A stretch of DNA of 64,000 nucleotides. It comes from JANQQC01 sp965262255 (GTDB lineage Bacteria > Pseudomonadota > Alphaproteobacteria > Caulobacterales > Hyphomonadaceae). The notes under the pieces were generated by a model. That model made no database searches. It was not told the DNA's origin and worked only from the letters and a program-made list of their open reading frames with translations. Location: positions 806,001 to 870,000 of the forward strand of contig OZ253505.1 of NCBI GenBank assembly GCA_965262255.1, read 5' to 3'. This document shows positions 9,796-19,368 of this stretch, piece after piece; the stretch's first letter is position 1; every line of letters begins with the position of its first letter. A program made the translations under genes and the position numbers.

Positions 9796-10170
9796 ATGCG
9801 AATCGTTTGGTTAATTTCTTATTCTGTATCCGTAGTTTTAACAGTGCTGACGTTATCTTGCGGATCAGTAGGTCAATCGGCATCGTCCTTGGCTACGCTT
9901 ATACCAGAGGATCAACTGTCTCAAAATATCCTACGATTTGCTATCAGTAATTCAGCTAACGGAATGCCCATTAAGGAAATCGAGGGCGATTTTAACAGTT
10001 CATCAACTTTCGTTGCCAAACCATTCGAACCTGGGCCGTTTGAGCAAAATAGCCTTAATGTCCCTATTTGGTTTGAGTTGAGGATTAAAGACGGGATTTG
10101 CTATCTAGTCAACAAAAACAACCAAACTGAAAACACGTTACCCGAGCTTAAATGCAGGGCTGTAATGTGA
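9796..10170 (+). CDS. Small predicted lipoprotein, unknown
   Basis: A 124-residue product with a clear lipoprotein signal: positively charged start, hydrophobic core and the lipobox LTLSCGS around residues 19-24. The mature part has two further Cys (residues about 106 and 120) that could pair, and no recognised domain. It follows the last full peptidase by 52 bases and may share its transcript. The function is unknown. The signal peptide and the position make it a believable gene, though no strong ribosome-binding site is visible. Confidence 0.6.
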   Translation: MRIVWLISYSVSVVLTVLTLSCGSVGQSASSLATLIPEDQLSQNILRFAISNSANGMPIKEIEGDFNSSSTFVAKPFEPGPFEQNSLNVPIWFELRIKDGICYLVNKNNQTENTLPELKCRAVM

Positions 10171-10326
10171 AAAATGACATTGCACGTCAATTTTCTCGTT
10201 TGTGCGTCCAAATATGCGGAAATTGCGTAGCTCGGTTTGAGTATCGTGACATAAACCGACAGAAAAAATCATCTACGTATGAATTTCAAACGCTCCAAAA
10301 GCAGAGGCTCGCCAAGAGTCTCATAA

Positions 10327-10563
10327 GTGAGCAAAGTTCATCGGTGTAAGGTCTCCTGTTCTTCATTACTTGCAGTGATTATCCTTGTCGCAAGTTTGTC
10401 TGTACTTACGTGCAAAGAAGCTAGTAAAAGTGCAAATCGTCCTAGTCGGCCAACAGTTGGGCTAAGACCTGCGTCGCCACCAACAAACGCAAATGAATTT
10501 GAACGATCTGACGCCAAAAATTGGGGAATTATCAAGCTGCTTACACATTTGACATCAATGTAG
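10327..10563 (+). pseudogene. Truncated fourth S41 peptidase lipoprotein (N-terminus only)
   Basis: The 78-residue frame begins with a signal peptide and linker that align with copy 3 of the peptidase array: charged start, hydrophobic core, lipobox-like LTC, then SKSAN and a proline-containing stretch with VGLRPASPP where copy 3 has VGVGPPPAPP. The frame ends soon afterwards, so the PDZ and protease domains are missing. The start would be GTG 10327. This is best read as the remnant of a fourth array member lost by deletion, although a small secreted product could still be made. Confidence 0.65.
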
Positions 10564-10651
10564 CATTTGCAAAATCTGGCGTTTGCTTTGTTCCCGCGTA
10601 GCCTTCTCACGGTGTTCTTCTGTGCTAATAAACTGTAGATTTTCTATATCG

Positions 10652-10681
10652 TTAGAACCCCTTGGGTGAGTGGGGTTCTAA
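10652..10681. terminator. Perfect 10-bp inverted repeat hairpin
   Basis: TTAGAACCCC (10652-10661) and GGGGTTCTAA (10672-10681) form a perfect stem with a 10-base loop. It lies between the end of the + strand peptidase array and a convergent - strand gene, where a bidirectional terminator would be expected. No T run follows on either strand, so termination is only inferred. Confidence 0.5.
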
Positions 10682-10718
10682 GGTATATACACCCGGCTAG
10701 GTGTTCAGGTTATCGAAC

Positions 10719-11249
10719 TTATGCAGAACCTGTAAAGTATACTCCCGCCTCCTTGATCGCATCACTTGACAAAGAGTAAACGCCCTCGTTATTTTCGACA
10801 AGAATTCCACTTTTAAGAAAGGGTTTCAAATAGTAAGGTTTCAAGTTTCCTCTATAGGAATTCTTATAAATGGCCTTTGCCTTCATCATTTCGATGACGA
10901 TATCTTGCCTATCGAAGACTGGCTTCAATTTAACAAAATGAATGTACTCGCATGCGGCTAGAGCCAACTGCTTTCCAGTTTTGCATCCCTTAAAACTAGC
11001 GAAACTTGCCATCGTCGGTTTACGACCAGAGAACCTACCAACTTCGCTAACCGCAGTGCCTCGACTATTGTTGTGGTTTGACTGATTTTGGTTTAGCGAG
11101 TCCTTGTCAAATCCGATCTGTGTACTCACGAACGGTAAATCGCCGGAGCTAGCAAGCAGATCCATTGCTACTTTATCAAGGTCACTTTGCTCTCCTTCAA
11201 CCTCAACTTCCACTATACCTACTTTCAACCTTATCCTGCGTAAAGTCAT
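10719..11249 (-). CDS. Hypothetical protein with basic C-terminal winged-helix-like region
   Basis: A 176-residue protein of unrecognised family. The N-terminus (residues 1-35) is a beta-rich segment with VGIVEVEVEGEQSDL, followed by a low-complexity, Asn-rich linker (SLNQNQSNHNN). A basic C-terminal part of about 90 residues (NLKPYYLKPFLKSGIL, then NNEGVYSLS) looks like a winged-helix end. The upstream in-frame start at 11297 is possible, but the ATG at 11249 has GGAG at a suitable distance and was preferred. It stands alone at the left edge of the accessory island. A DNA-binding or phage-derived role is conceivable but not shown. Confidence 0.6.
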   Translation of the reverse strand: MTLRRIRLKVGIVEVEVEGEQSDLDKVAMDLLASSGDLPFVSTQIGFDKDSLNQNQSNHNNSRGTAVSEVGRFSGRKPTMASFASFKGCKTGKQLALAACEYIHFVKLKPVFDRQDIVIEMMKAKAIYKNSYRGNLKPYYLKPFLKSGILVENNEGVYSLSSDAIKEAGVYFTGSA

Positions 11250-12204
11250 AGATTTCGCTCCAAGATTGTTCCCCTGATACACGACCAATCTATTCAAACA
11301 TTCAACTAGTCAATTGTCAAGGCAATTTGCCTGTTTGAAAGACACTGAATCACCATGACAACTCTTTAGACGGAGCTGTAAGAGTGCTTTTCCTTCAAGT
11401 TGTCTCGATTCCGTGAGTGTTTGTTCGGATGTAAAGGCTAAGCAGGAGAAGACAAAGAACTACTTGTTCGGAAACAGCTCAAATACAAGAGGAATATCTG
11501 TTCATCATTGTGAGTTCTCCGGATTCTGAGTTATCTGCAGGACACTGTGTTTCGTGAGCTAGTTGAACCGGAAGACAGAATACTTTACAATGAATGCCAT
11601 AATCTGAAATCTTTGTTAGTCACATTTTCTGCTTCATTAGGATTATTAAGTCTAGCTTTTGGACGAGAGCAAAGGTAGACCTTGGTATTCATAGAGTTCA
11701 CGAATCCTCTTAAAGCGCATTTTCCAGAATCCGTAATCCAAAAGCCCCTAAGCTTTTGGAGGTATTTCACATTAGCTACAGCTTTGAGACTGCCGCGTGA
11801 GACAGTTTTACAGGAGAGAATCAGTTAAACCTTGGCAAGGCAGTGCACTATTTGTTCCGAAATTTCGGATTCTGTTAGCGATTTTGAGTTCACTTGAGTG
11901 CCTCCACGGAGAAGACTGGCATAGTGCGACGAGCTCAGTTGACATTGGATCAAGATTTTTGGTTATAATAGCAATGTGAGACGGTAGGGTGATAGAAAAT
12001 TCACGCCACTTATCTCAAAATTCGCAATCGGATCTTAGAGAAAGCAGTGTATTATGTTAGCAACTAGCCTGTTTACGGCCAGAAATTTAGCGGACACCGT
12101 ATATCACAGCAGTCTAAGGATGGAGTATATCGTCCCACTAACTTCTATAACGCTCTCGGCAATAGACAAAATTTAGTCGATGGGCAAATATTGGAGCAGT
12201 CGCA
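11250..12204. other. Long stretch without a supported gene
   Basis: About 950 bp. Only short frames occur (for example 61 codons on the minus strand at 11585-11770), with no recognisable domain or good ribosome-binding site. It may be decayed coding DNA. Confidence 0.5.
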
Positions 12205-13389
12205 ATGAATCAAGACCGTATGTTAGCCCAGTTCGAGTCCTTTCGAAACCAATTTGAAGACCATCTAACAGGAAAAGATGGACAAAAAATCTCATTCACT
12301 GAGGCAGTCAGTGGATTACGAACCCCGAAGCTTGCATTAGTGGAATCTGTGAGAACACTACTAAAGGATCACAACAATCCTGTCCTAATCGGGCACGAGT
12401 TCTACCAAACTGTCATTAAGCACCTTAAAACCGTGCATCGAATCGAAGCTGCGAAAATTTCGGATTTAGAGAAACACGATAAGCCCAATTACGACAAGTT
12501 TTGCGCGATACTAGGTGATGCATTACTGTCTAGTGATAGGGATGAAGAGATATTTGACCGTTATCATCATAGAATTTTGAGTTTCCATATGGAGAAGATC
12601 GAACACGCGCCAAGCCGAGGTACTATATTCCACCTACTGTTTGTAGCTCTCGGGTGCAAGGAGAATAGCGATACGATCTTTGGAACAGTGACATTCATTG
12701 GCGATGTCACAGAATTCTTTCAAGGAGATCGGATGTTTAAACGATCTCGAATCAACGTGAAAGAAAGTTTTCGACGCCTCAACAATACGATTGCTCAACT
12801 CTCAGAAACAATGTCCTCAAAGTGGGGATGGAACGTTCTAGATAAAATTGACGTTCAAAGCGCACTCTGGCTGGAGTTCAAGAACAACAAACCTAAGTAC
12901 GATGCTTACTTGCATACAGTGAAAGGAGAACAAGAGCAGTTCGCCTCTATTACCAGAAGCTACGAGCAGCAGGTTAAGCATCTACCTAAAGAGACTGAAC
13001 AACTAGAATCTGTACAGCAAAGGCTCGGGAGGAAAGCCCTGCGAAATACCCTACTGAAAAACGTTGGTCGCCATTGTATGGTAACAGGTATGGAAAACGA
13101 ACATCTCTTACGCGTCACACAAATAAAGCCTTGGAGCGATTGTGCAGACAAATCAGAACAACTTGACCCTCATAACTGCCTGTTGCTATCTGCTCTATGG
13201 GACGCGGCGTTCGAGTCTGGGTTAGTTACGTTTGATGATGGCGGCAAATCGATCCTCTCAGAAGAACTACAGCACTGCAAGAAATCTATCACACAGTTTA
13301 AGCCGAAGTTCAGAATAGTACTGACCGAGAAGCAAAAGACTTACATGAAGTGGCACCGCGAGAACGTCTTTCACGAGCAGGTTACTTGA
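12205..13389 (+). CDS. HNH_2-type nuclease family protein, catalytic His substituted
   Basis: A 394-residue protein with an alpha-helical N-terminal region of about 260 residues and a C-terminal HNH_2-type domain (about 285-375). The domain signature is recognisable: a Cys in RHCMVTG, then LLRV-x-x-IKPW, then NCLLLSALWDAAFESGLVTF. The position that normally holds the catalytic His of the HIKPW motif is Gln (VTQIKPW), whereas the paralog at 21897 keeps His, so this copy may be catalytically dead. The N-terminal region carries conserved blocks shared by all three paralogs (IGDALLSS-like, HLLF-x-AL, GDVTEFF, DVQSALWLEF). ATG 12205 follows GGAG. A truncated paralog follows at 13519. It probably belongs to a restriction or defence function; the N-terminal domain is not one I recognise. 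Confidence 0.75.
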   Translation: MNQDRMLAQFESFRNQFEDHLTGKDGQKISFTEAVSGLRTPKLALVESVRTLLKDHNNPVLIGHEFYQTVIKHLKTVHRIEAAKISDLEKHDKPNYDKFCAILGDALLSSDRDEEIFDRYHHRILSFHMEKIEHAPSRGTIFHLLFVALGCKENSDTIFGTVTFIGDVTEFFQGDRMFKRSRINVKESFRRLNNTIAQLSETMSSKWGWNVLDKIDVQSALWLEFKNNKPKYDAYLHTVKGEQEQFASITRSYEQQVKHLPKETEQLESVQQRLGRKALRNTLLKNVGRHCMVTGMENEHLLRVTQIKPWSDCADKSEQLDPHNCLLLSALWDAAFESGLVTFDDGGKSILSEELQHCKKSITQFKPKFRIVLTEKQKTYMKWHRENVFHEQVT

Positions 13390-13518
13390 CTTGATCCGAC
13401 ATCCATATATTGTTTCTTTATCACGCCTAATTCTATTTTTAAGACTTCTGTCAATTACAAGGTTTTCCACGTCAACAGGGCAAATAACCCCATTCACTTT
13501 CACATTGGAGTAACCACT

Positions 13519-14235
13519 TTGCCTATAATCATTGACCAAGCTCGGCTGACATTCTTCAAAGAACAGTTTGAGAAGCGATTTTCGCACGGTGCTGAACCTT
13601 CTGATGCATTTAAATCCGCTGTTGCTAACGAAAGACAAATGAAAGTTGACCTGAAAGAAAGGGTTAATACAATCCTCAAACAGGAAAAGGATGCATCAGT
13701 AGTTGGCGAACAGTTCTACGAAGCGGTAAAGAAAACCTTTCACTCCATTCATTTTTCTAATATTGAAAAAGTCAAGGATTTACAGTCGACGGACAAAGGA
13801 AATTATAAAGTCTTCTGCGAATTGTTAGGAAACGTTTTGATGTCTGGAGAAATCGAATCTGAATTGTATTCTTCCGCATATAGAAAAATTCAAGATTTTC
13901 ACTATAAGAAAATTGAGAATGCACCGGCAAGATCTGCAATGGTTCATCTTTTGTTTGCTGCACTATCTAGCAAACCCGGCTCCACTACAATAGTTGGTAT
14001 GGTAGACTTCTTTGGAGATGTAACGGATTTCTTTTTGGGTAGAAAACTGCTCACTTACAAAGATGAAAACGTAGAAGACAGTTTTAACCAACTGAATGGG
14101 ATAGTTGCGAGATTATTTGATGAAATGTCCAGCTGGGGTTGGAGTCCACAAGACATCATAGACGTTCAATGTGCCCTATGGTTAGAGTTTCAAGTTGATA
14201 ATTCGGAAAGTTATAAGAATTATTCATCCTCATAA
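13519..14235 (+). pseudogene. C-terminally truncated paralog of the HNH_2 protein
   Basis: The 238-residue frame aligns along its whole length with the N-terminal region of the neighbours at 12205 and 21897 (GNVLMSGE, HLLFAALSS, FFGDVTDFF, DIIDVQCALWLEF), and then ends at the point where the linker to the HNH_2 domain would begin. No nuclease domain follows. The start is TTG 13519 behind GGAG. It lies 130 bp after its larger paralog, so the pair arose by tandem duplication followed by loss of the 3' half. A stand-alone product of the N-terminal domain could still be made, so the pseudogene call is an inference. Confidence 0.6.
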
Positions 14236-14342
14236 AACCCATAATAACTGATTGTTCAGATGAACGAACCGCCGTTGATGTCGACGCTTGCTTCAACTCT
14301 TCAACTGCAACGATTCAGAACCCATAGTTGGATCGGAAGATT

Positions 14343-15705
14343 TTAATTTTTCCCTTTTGGCAAGACACCTATCGATTGGCGAGACTGATTCAGTTTGCTT
14401 AGCAGTTCTACAATTTGCTCGTCCGAAAGCTGATTCTTATCAAACATATCTCTCCATCCGTAAGCATCTGCAACGGCACGATCTAGAGTTCGATGGGCCT
14501 TGCGCAACCACTCGGGCATTTTGTTGTACAAATTTGTTAACGTTCTTTGTTTCAGCATGGAAGCTGCTTTTTTATTGACAGGAAGTAATCGATCGGGAAA
14601 GCCGTATATGATCTCGGGAGTTCTGTTGACCAAATCAGGGGGATTCAACCAGTTTTCTCGTAACTTACTCAGTCGACTAGCTGCCTCCCCAATATCTTGA
14701 AACACTGCCGTTTGAGCAACTTCCGTTGAGCATAAGATTGGCAAATAATCGTTAGGAAAGGGAAAGGTTTCGAAAGTGGTCGCAGGATTGCAGCGCGCTC
14801 GATTCCCCATTCGGTTACCTATGCGCTTGGTTCACGCCAAATGCACACGCGAGTGGAGAAGACCGAACGTAACATCATCGTCCTTGGCAATTACTATCGT
14901 ATTGTTGTCTGGTAGAACTGGAGGATATATCCATACAAACATTCGATACTTTGAGGTCATTGGCGTAGCAATATACCTACTCAAATCCTGAATAGAGTTT
15001 CACAGATTCGGGCGCCGGTTCCAAATTGTCCACCACTCAATCGTCCTCCTTGTATTTTATGTAATCTTTGTCTCGCCTCTTTCAAAGATCTTGATAGAGG
15101 ATCATCTGGGTCATAGGTAACGCGATTCAGGTATTCATAAGGAGCTTCCCAAACAGTAGCTTGTTTTTCTGTTAAACCAACAGGAAAATCAATCAACCAA
15201 ACATCCCGATTTCTTGAGGTAATGTCGCTTCCATTTAATGTTGGACGTAAAATTTCTCTGTTTGAATGTCCATTAGGGTTAACTGGCAGTTTAATCCACT
15301 GCCTCGCTAACTCTCCTTGTACATCAAATGGCCCACTTTTCTGTACTCCGACAAAGGCAACTCGCTTGTTCTCCGGTAACCCCTTATATGTGTGAGGTAT
15401 CGATTCCTGAAGTCAAATTGGGGTTGATATTATCAACAGACTCTCCATTCAGTTGTGGCAATCCTTTGGCAAAGTCCTTCTTCCCAAACGCTATCAAGGC
15501 GACTCGAACGGCGGCACCGTCACCAAACCACGGTTCGTTTGCGTATGCATTAAAAATTTTCAAGTTTTCTAAGATTTTCCTCATCACATGTATATTTGTG
15601 TTTTTTTTATACAGCTTGTCACCACGAGACCAGCAATCGTACTTTTCTCCGCTACAATTTGTGATCTAGCTTTTTCGAACCAGAAGCAAACGTAATCGTT
15701 AAGAG
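14343..15705 (-). pseudogene. MmeI-like DNA methyltransferase, 3' fragment
   Basis: Several minus-strand frames in series match successive parts of large MmeI-type class I SAM-dependent DNA methyltransferases (type IIG-like). From upstream to downstream they are: FEKARSQI (about 15670), ANEPWFGDGAAVRVALIAFG with INPNLTSGID (15584-15400), an IDFPVGL and EAPYEYL segment (about 15196-15100), and the C-terminal FETFPFPND, RENWLNPPD, KRTL-like RTLTNLYNKMP, and RTLDRAVADAYGW (14770-14440). These are split by frameshifts and stops and cannot yield one protein. The order is that of the family, so this is the decayed 3' half of one gene. The 5' part lies at 17247-17520, with an IS element between. Confidence 0.8.
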
Positions 15706-15924
15706 GCTAAAAAAAATCCTCATTAGCAAACTTCGTGCATTAATTTAGCGAAATCGTAGGAGAATTTTCCGCCAACTATAGGAGTACTGCCCGAAAACTT
15801 CGAAAAATTTGCTCAAAACCCGAAAATTGCATTTTTAACCACCGAAACTTTTCCTGCTTGGCAGGACATTCAGTTCCTAGCACTTCCAGAATACGTAATT
15901 TTATCCTATTTCGTTTAGCCCCTC

Positions 15925-17140
15925 GCCGTAAAGTAATTGCCTGATGGTGGGCGGTTAAGGTCGCTATGGCCGTTGGCAACGGTCTGAGTCTTATAGGCCG
16001 TAAATAAAAAAGCTAGTGACCCATTGGATGACGTCGTGTTCGCGTTGACTGATAGTGCCGCAGGTAAGCTTGATTAAGTTTTCCCTAGGTTTGAGGGAGA
16101 AGGATTGACTTAGCCACCGGAAGTAAGGAGCGACGGCCAATATTTCTTCAGATAGGCGAATGGAGTGAGTAAATCGAGGCTTTTGTGATACCGTTCAGAG
16201 TTGTAGTGATCGGTATAGGATTCGATGTTACGTTTGATCGTTTCAAGAAAATGATTGCTGAACTCCCAACAGTTATAGAAATCTTCTTGCCAAGTTCTGT
16301 TAAGGCTTTCGACGTGAGCGTTTAGTTTAGGAAATTTCCGCGGAAGAATGTAGAGCGTCAAGTCTACGTCTTTGCAGGTTGTTTCGAACTCCCCTCAAAA
16401 CTCGGAGCCTTGGTTTGTTTGGATCGCCTCAACTTTGAAGGGCATATAGTCGAGCATGTTTTTGAGGAAGATGCTGGCTTTTTTAGCGCTCGCACTCGTG
16501 AAGGCCTCCCCCCATAGCAGACAAGAGAAACCGTGCATATGGCATTGATATGATAGATTTTTGTTCCGTCAGGAAGATCGACATGAACTGTGTCCACTTG
16601 AATGACCTTTCCTAGTATCTTCGGCTTAAACCCATTCGGTAATCGGATTGCATGCGAACGGGAAGACTTGTTCTTTCGACGTTTTCGGCTCCCGGAAATA
16701 AAATAATCATAGGCTTGGACGATGCCTCTTTCTATCAGATCAGTAAGGATGCGTCCGACTGTCGAAACGCTGGTATCGAAGCCTTCTTCTATCAATATTC
16801 AGGCAATCTTCTCACTTCCTCAACTTTTCTGCTCGAGCCGTAGTTGTGTCACGGATTCCACGGGTTCAGGACTTCGTTTCGACTCGCGCTGTGTTTTCGG
16901 GCGAGTTGAACGGGCTGTCGCGTCTTACTGCCAGCGATACAGATTGGCCACAGGCTCATTTACTGCCCCAGCTGCCTCCTTCGCACTCAACTCTTTATCG
17001 CGCCTCAACGTTAACCAGAAATTAACCTTACTGATCCGATCCAGTTCCATCTGCTTTTCGGGAGTCTGATCCTTTTCGGCTAACTTCGCCTGCGTTCACG
17101 CTGTGGCTTGAAATATGAGTGGTCTCATGTAAATTAGTTG
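15925..17140 (-). mobile_element. IS481-like insertion element, decayed
   Basis: This segment carries an inactivated integrase-core (DDE) transposase on the minus strand and separates the two halves of the MmeI-like gene, which implies insertion into that gene. The left part (15925-16365) is repeated at 19877-20311 with many differences, which helps to define the element. The exact ends and target duplication could not be fixed; the coordinates are approximate. Confidence 0.65.
16110..17078 (-). pseudogene. IS481-like DDE transposase, multiply broken
   Basis: Read on the minus strand from about 17078, one frame gives an N-terminal helix-turn-helix region (FWLTLRRDKELSAKEAAG, NLYRWQ), then a linker with SPEPVESV, then EEGFDTSVSTVGRIL and the start of the catalytic core GKVIQVDTVHV, with the first Asp present. 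In-frame stops interrupt it several times. A frameshift at the six-G run near 16508 leads to the next part, where EAIQTNQGSEF has Asn in place of the second catalytic Asp and is followed at once by TGA. The last part, ending near 16110, has the HVESLNRTWQEDFY segment with the catalytic Glu. At least four independent lesions make it inactive. Confidence 0.8.
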
Positions 17141-17145
17141 CACAG

Positions 17146-17210
17146 GAAGATCCCCTTCGTTAGGTGGTTGTTATTTGCTTACATATAGGGGGGGGATCTT
17201 CTCTTTTTTT
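17146..17210 (+). terminator. Hairpin with T-run (possible terminator)
   Basis: GAAGATCCCC (17146-17155) pairs with GGGGATCTTC (17192-17201), with a 36-base loop and a run of seven T at 17204-17210. The right arm contains a G8 run (17188-17195). It may be a Rho-independent terminator on the + strand or the remnant end of an inserted element. Confidence 0.35.
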
Positions 17211-17246
17211 CAAAAAGACCTAGATTCCATATGTCTCTAAGTTGAT

Positions 17247-17520
17247 TCACAACAGCGGTTTTATAACGACCGACTCTATAATCATCATCACCTTATCTCG
17301 ATCAGTATAGTGCGCTCCTAACTGAGATCTTTTCGATGGATCAAGACCTCTTTCGAAGAACGTACCGAGTATCGAAGGATCTGTATCAGCCCGGTATAGA
17401 TCAAAAGCTTTTCGAACTATCTTTATCTCATCAACGTTTAAAGGAAGGGCTTTATTATGCGAATTATCAAGTTGTTTACGCATTTCGATGCAAATTAACA
17501 CTTGCAAAATCGGCGGTTCT
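17247..17520 (-). pseudogene. MmeI-like DNA methyltransferase, 5' fragment
   Basis: The minus-strand frame of 86 codons contains a segment characteristic of MmeI-type methyltransferases just before their catalytic domain: ALPLNVDEI, then DPSILGTFFERGLDPSKR, SQLGAHYTDRDKVMMI and VVIKPL. It is followed by a stop where the family continues. Sequence upstream of about 17520 no longer reads as the family. Together with 14343-15705 it represents one gene that lost its middle and was invaded by an IS481-like element. Confidence 0.8.
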
Positions 17521-17755
17521 GTAGTTTAAGACTCCCATAGTAACGGAGTAACCGCATATCTACACGAATACTTGGAACACCAAGCTAAAGAGAAGAAGAA
17601 CTCCCTTCGCAATGCGACATAGGTGAAGATTGTAACGATAGATACAGTAGATAAGAATGAAGTGAACGAACAATAGTCTGATTAACCATCGACTAAAATT
17701 CCCTTAGATTGTTCAGGAAAATTTGCATTAAAAATCACACAAAGGAAAAATTAAA

Positions 17756-19161
17756 ATGGCTACAACCCCCGTAATTGGGGGGGGGTGACGACTGACGCAT
17801 CTCCCCGCCAAAAAGAAAATCTCAATTTCAAAACCGAAACAATTTGGAATTTAGACAATTTGGATGTAATGCGTGGAATGAACTCGGAGACTGTTGACCT
17901 CATAGCTCTTGATCCACCCTTTAAGAAGCAGAAGCCGTTCAAATCGAAGATGAATTCACAAACTGTTGATCGTCTATTTGAGTATATTGATATATGCAGA
18001 GATGGACGCGATAAAGACTTTGCTAGAACAGCCGAAGAATACATAATGCAGTTGATGAATGAAAAGAAGGAAATTTGGATGCAGTTTGATGACGCTTGGT
18101 ATCTTAACGAAGTGAAGCAAGAACAGCTTGTTGTTCTCGAGCAAAACTTCCCAGACATTTACAAGTTTATTAATTCAATCACAGAAGACGACATGAAGGC
18201 CTATATGATTTTCATGGCAGTAAGAATAGTAGAAATGCATAGGGTGTTAAAAAAATCAGGCAGTCTATATTTACACTGTGATCAGGCGGCTAACTCTTAC
18301 TTGCGTATTCTATTGGATCTGGTTTTTGGTAGTCGCAATCTGCGAAATCAAATAATTTGGAGCTACGCTTCAGGAGGGGCTTCAAAGAGACAGTTTGCCA
18401 AGAAACACGATACGATTCTTTATTACACAAAAGATAAAGATTACGTTTTCAACGTACAAAAAGAGAAGTCATACAATCGCGATTATAAACCATACAGATT
18501 TAAGGGGGTAGAAGAGTTTCAGGACGAAATAGGCTGGTACACCTTAGTTAACTCTAGAGATGTATGGCATATAAACATGGTTGGACGAACGTCAAAAGAA
18601 CGCCTAGGTTATCCGACACAAAAGCCATTAGCGTTGCTTCAAAGAATTGTTGCGGCGAGTTCTAATGAAGGGGATATCGTCTTTGATCCTTTTGCAGGTT
18701 GTGCAACGGCTATAGATGCGGCTTATAGTCTTAATCGTCGATGGATCGCCTGTGATATTTCATATATGTCGGTGATATTGCTTCGCCTGAGATTAGAAGG
18801 CCCAGGCACACTGCTAAATAACTATCCTTACGAGCGAACCGAAACGGAAGCACCTCCAAGAGACGACGAAGACGAAGATTTTGAGTTCGAGAAAAGCATA
18901 AGCCTTAGTCAAGGAGAAAAGGATAAACTCAAGCAACAACTATTCGGCAAGCAGAAAGGGAAATGTGTCGGATGTGGGAAACCATACGAATACGTAAACT
19001 TCCAAATGGATCATATTACGCCTTTGGCACTGGGAGGCCCTGACAACCCTGAGAACTTTCAGTTACTTTGCGGCCCCTGTAACAGGAAGAAACGTGATCA
19101 GCCCGAGTCTGAATGCAAAGACTGGATGTATAAGTACACGGGCAAGGTGTATTATCACTAG
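17756..19161 (+). CDS. Phase-variable-type DNA methyltransferase-HNH fusion (copy 2)
   Basis: A beta-class DNA methyltransferase (motif order IV then I) fused to an HNH nuclease domain, predicted to methylate and possibly cut DNA at one specific sequence. The methyltransferase frame is open from GTG 17785 to 19161 (458 codons). Motif IV is LDPPF, then SLYLHCD, GYPTQKPLALL and motif I FDPFAGCATA. The HNH part has CVGC, MDHITPLALGG, NFQLLCGPCN. A better start, ATG 17756 behind AAGGA, lies upstream of a G9 tract; with 9 G it ends at TGA 17786, with 7 or 10 G it joins the methyltransferase frame. As sequenced it is thus OFF unless translation starts at the GTG or slippage occurs. The region between motifs IV and I differs from copies 1 and 3, so its target likely differs. 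Confidence 0.85.
17777..17785 (+). repeat. G9 homopolymer switch tract, copy 2
   Basis: Nine G, seven codons after ATG 17756, preceded by CCCCC and six bases, so that C5 and G-run can pair into a small hairpin. Ten or seven G would be in frame; nine is out of frame. Confidence 0.9.
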
Positions 19162-19332
19162 AACAACTGCAGAATGCTAGGTAACTCTCAAATTTTTAGT
19201 CTCGTCGATGTATTCTCTTACCAGACTATGGCTAAATAGGTATGTAATCCCATTTTCTGAACGAAATGTGTAAATAACTTGATGAATCCCTAGTACTAGG
19301 ATTAAGTCTGGAAATTCGAATTTGGGGCAAGA

Positions 19333-19368
19333 GCGTTTTCAGGGGATTTTTAAATCCCCTGAAAACGC
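19333..19368. repeat. 36-bp near-perfect palindrome
   Basis: Arms of 17 bp, GCGTTTTCAGGGGATTT (19333-19349) and its exact complement (19352-19368), separated by only TT. No T run follows, so a simple terminator is unlikely. It lies 170 bp after the second methyltransferase-HNH gene and could be a protein-binding site, an element end or a cruciform-forming site. Confidence 0.7.

Noticed and set aside
11585..11979. Short frames on both strands (61 and 60 codons)
   Set aside because: No ribosome-binding site, no recognised motif, and the region is low in coding signals. They were left as non-coding.
15776..15979. 67-codon minus-strand frame left of the IS481-like element
   Set aside because: It crosses the likely element end and does not resemble either the transposase or the MmeI-like gene.
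17188..17195. G8 run as a fifth phase-variable start
   Set aside because: No start codon, ribosome-binding site or gene frame is linked to it. It is part of an inverted repeat with a T run.
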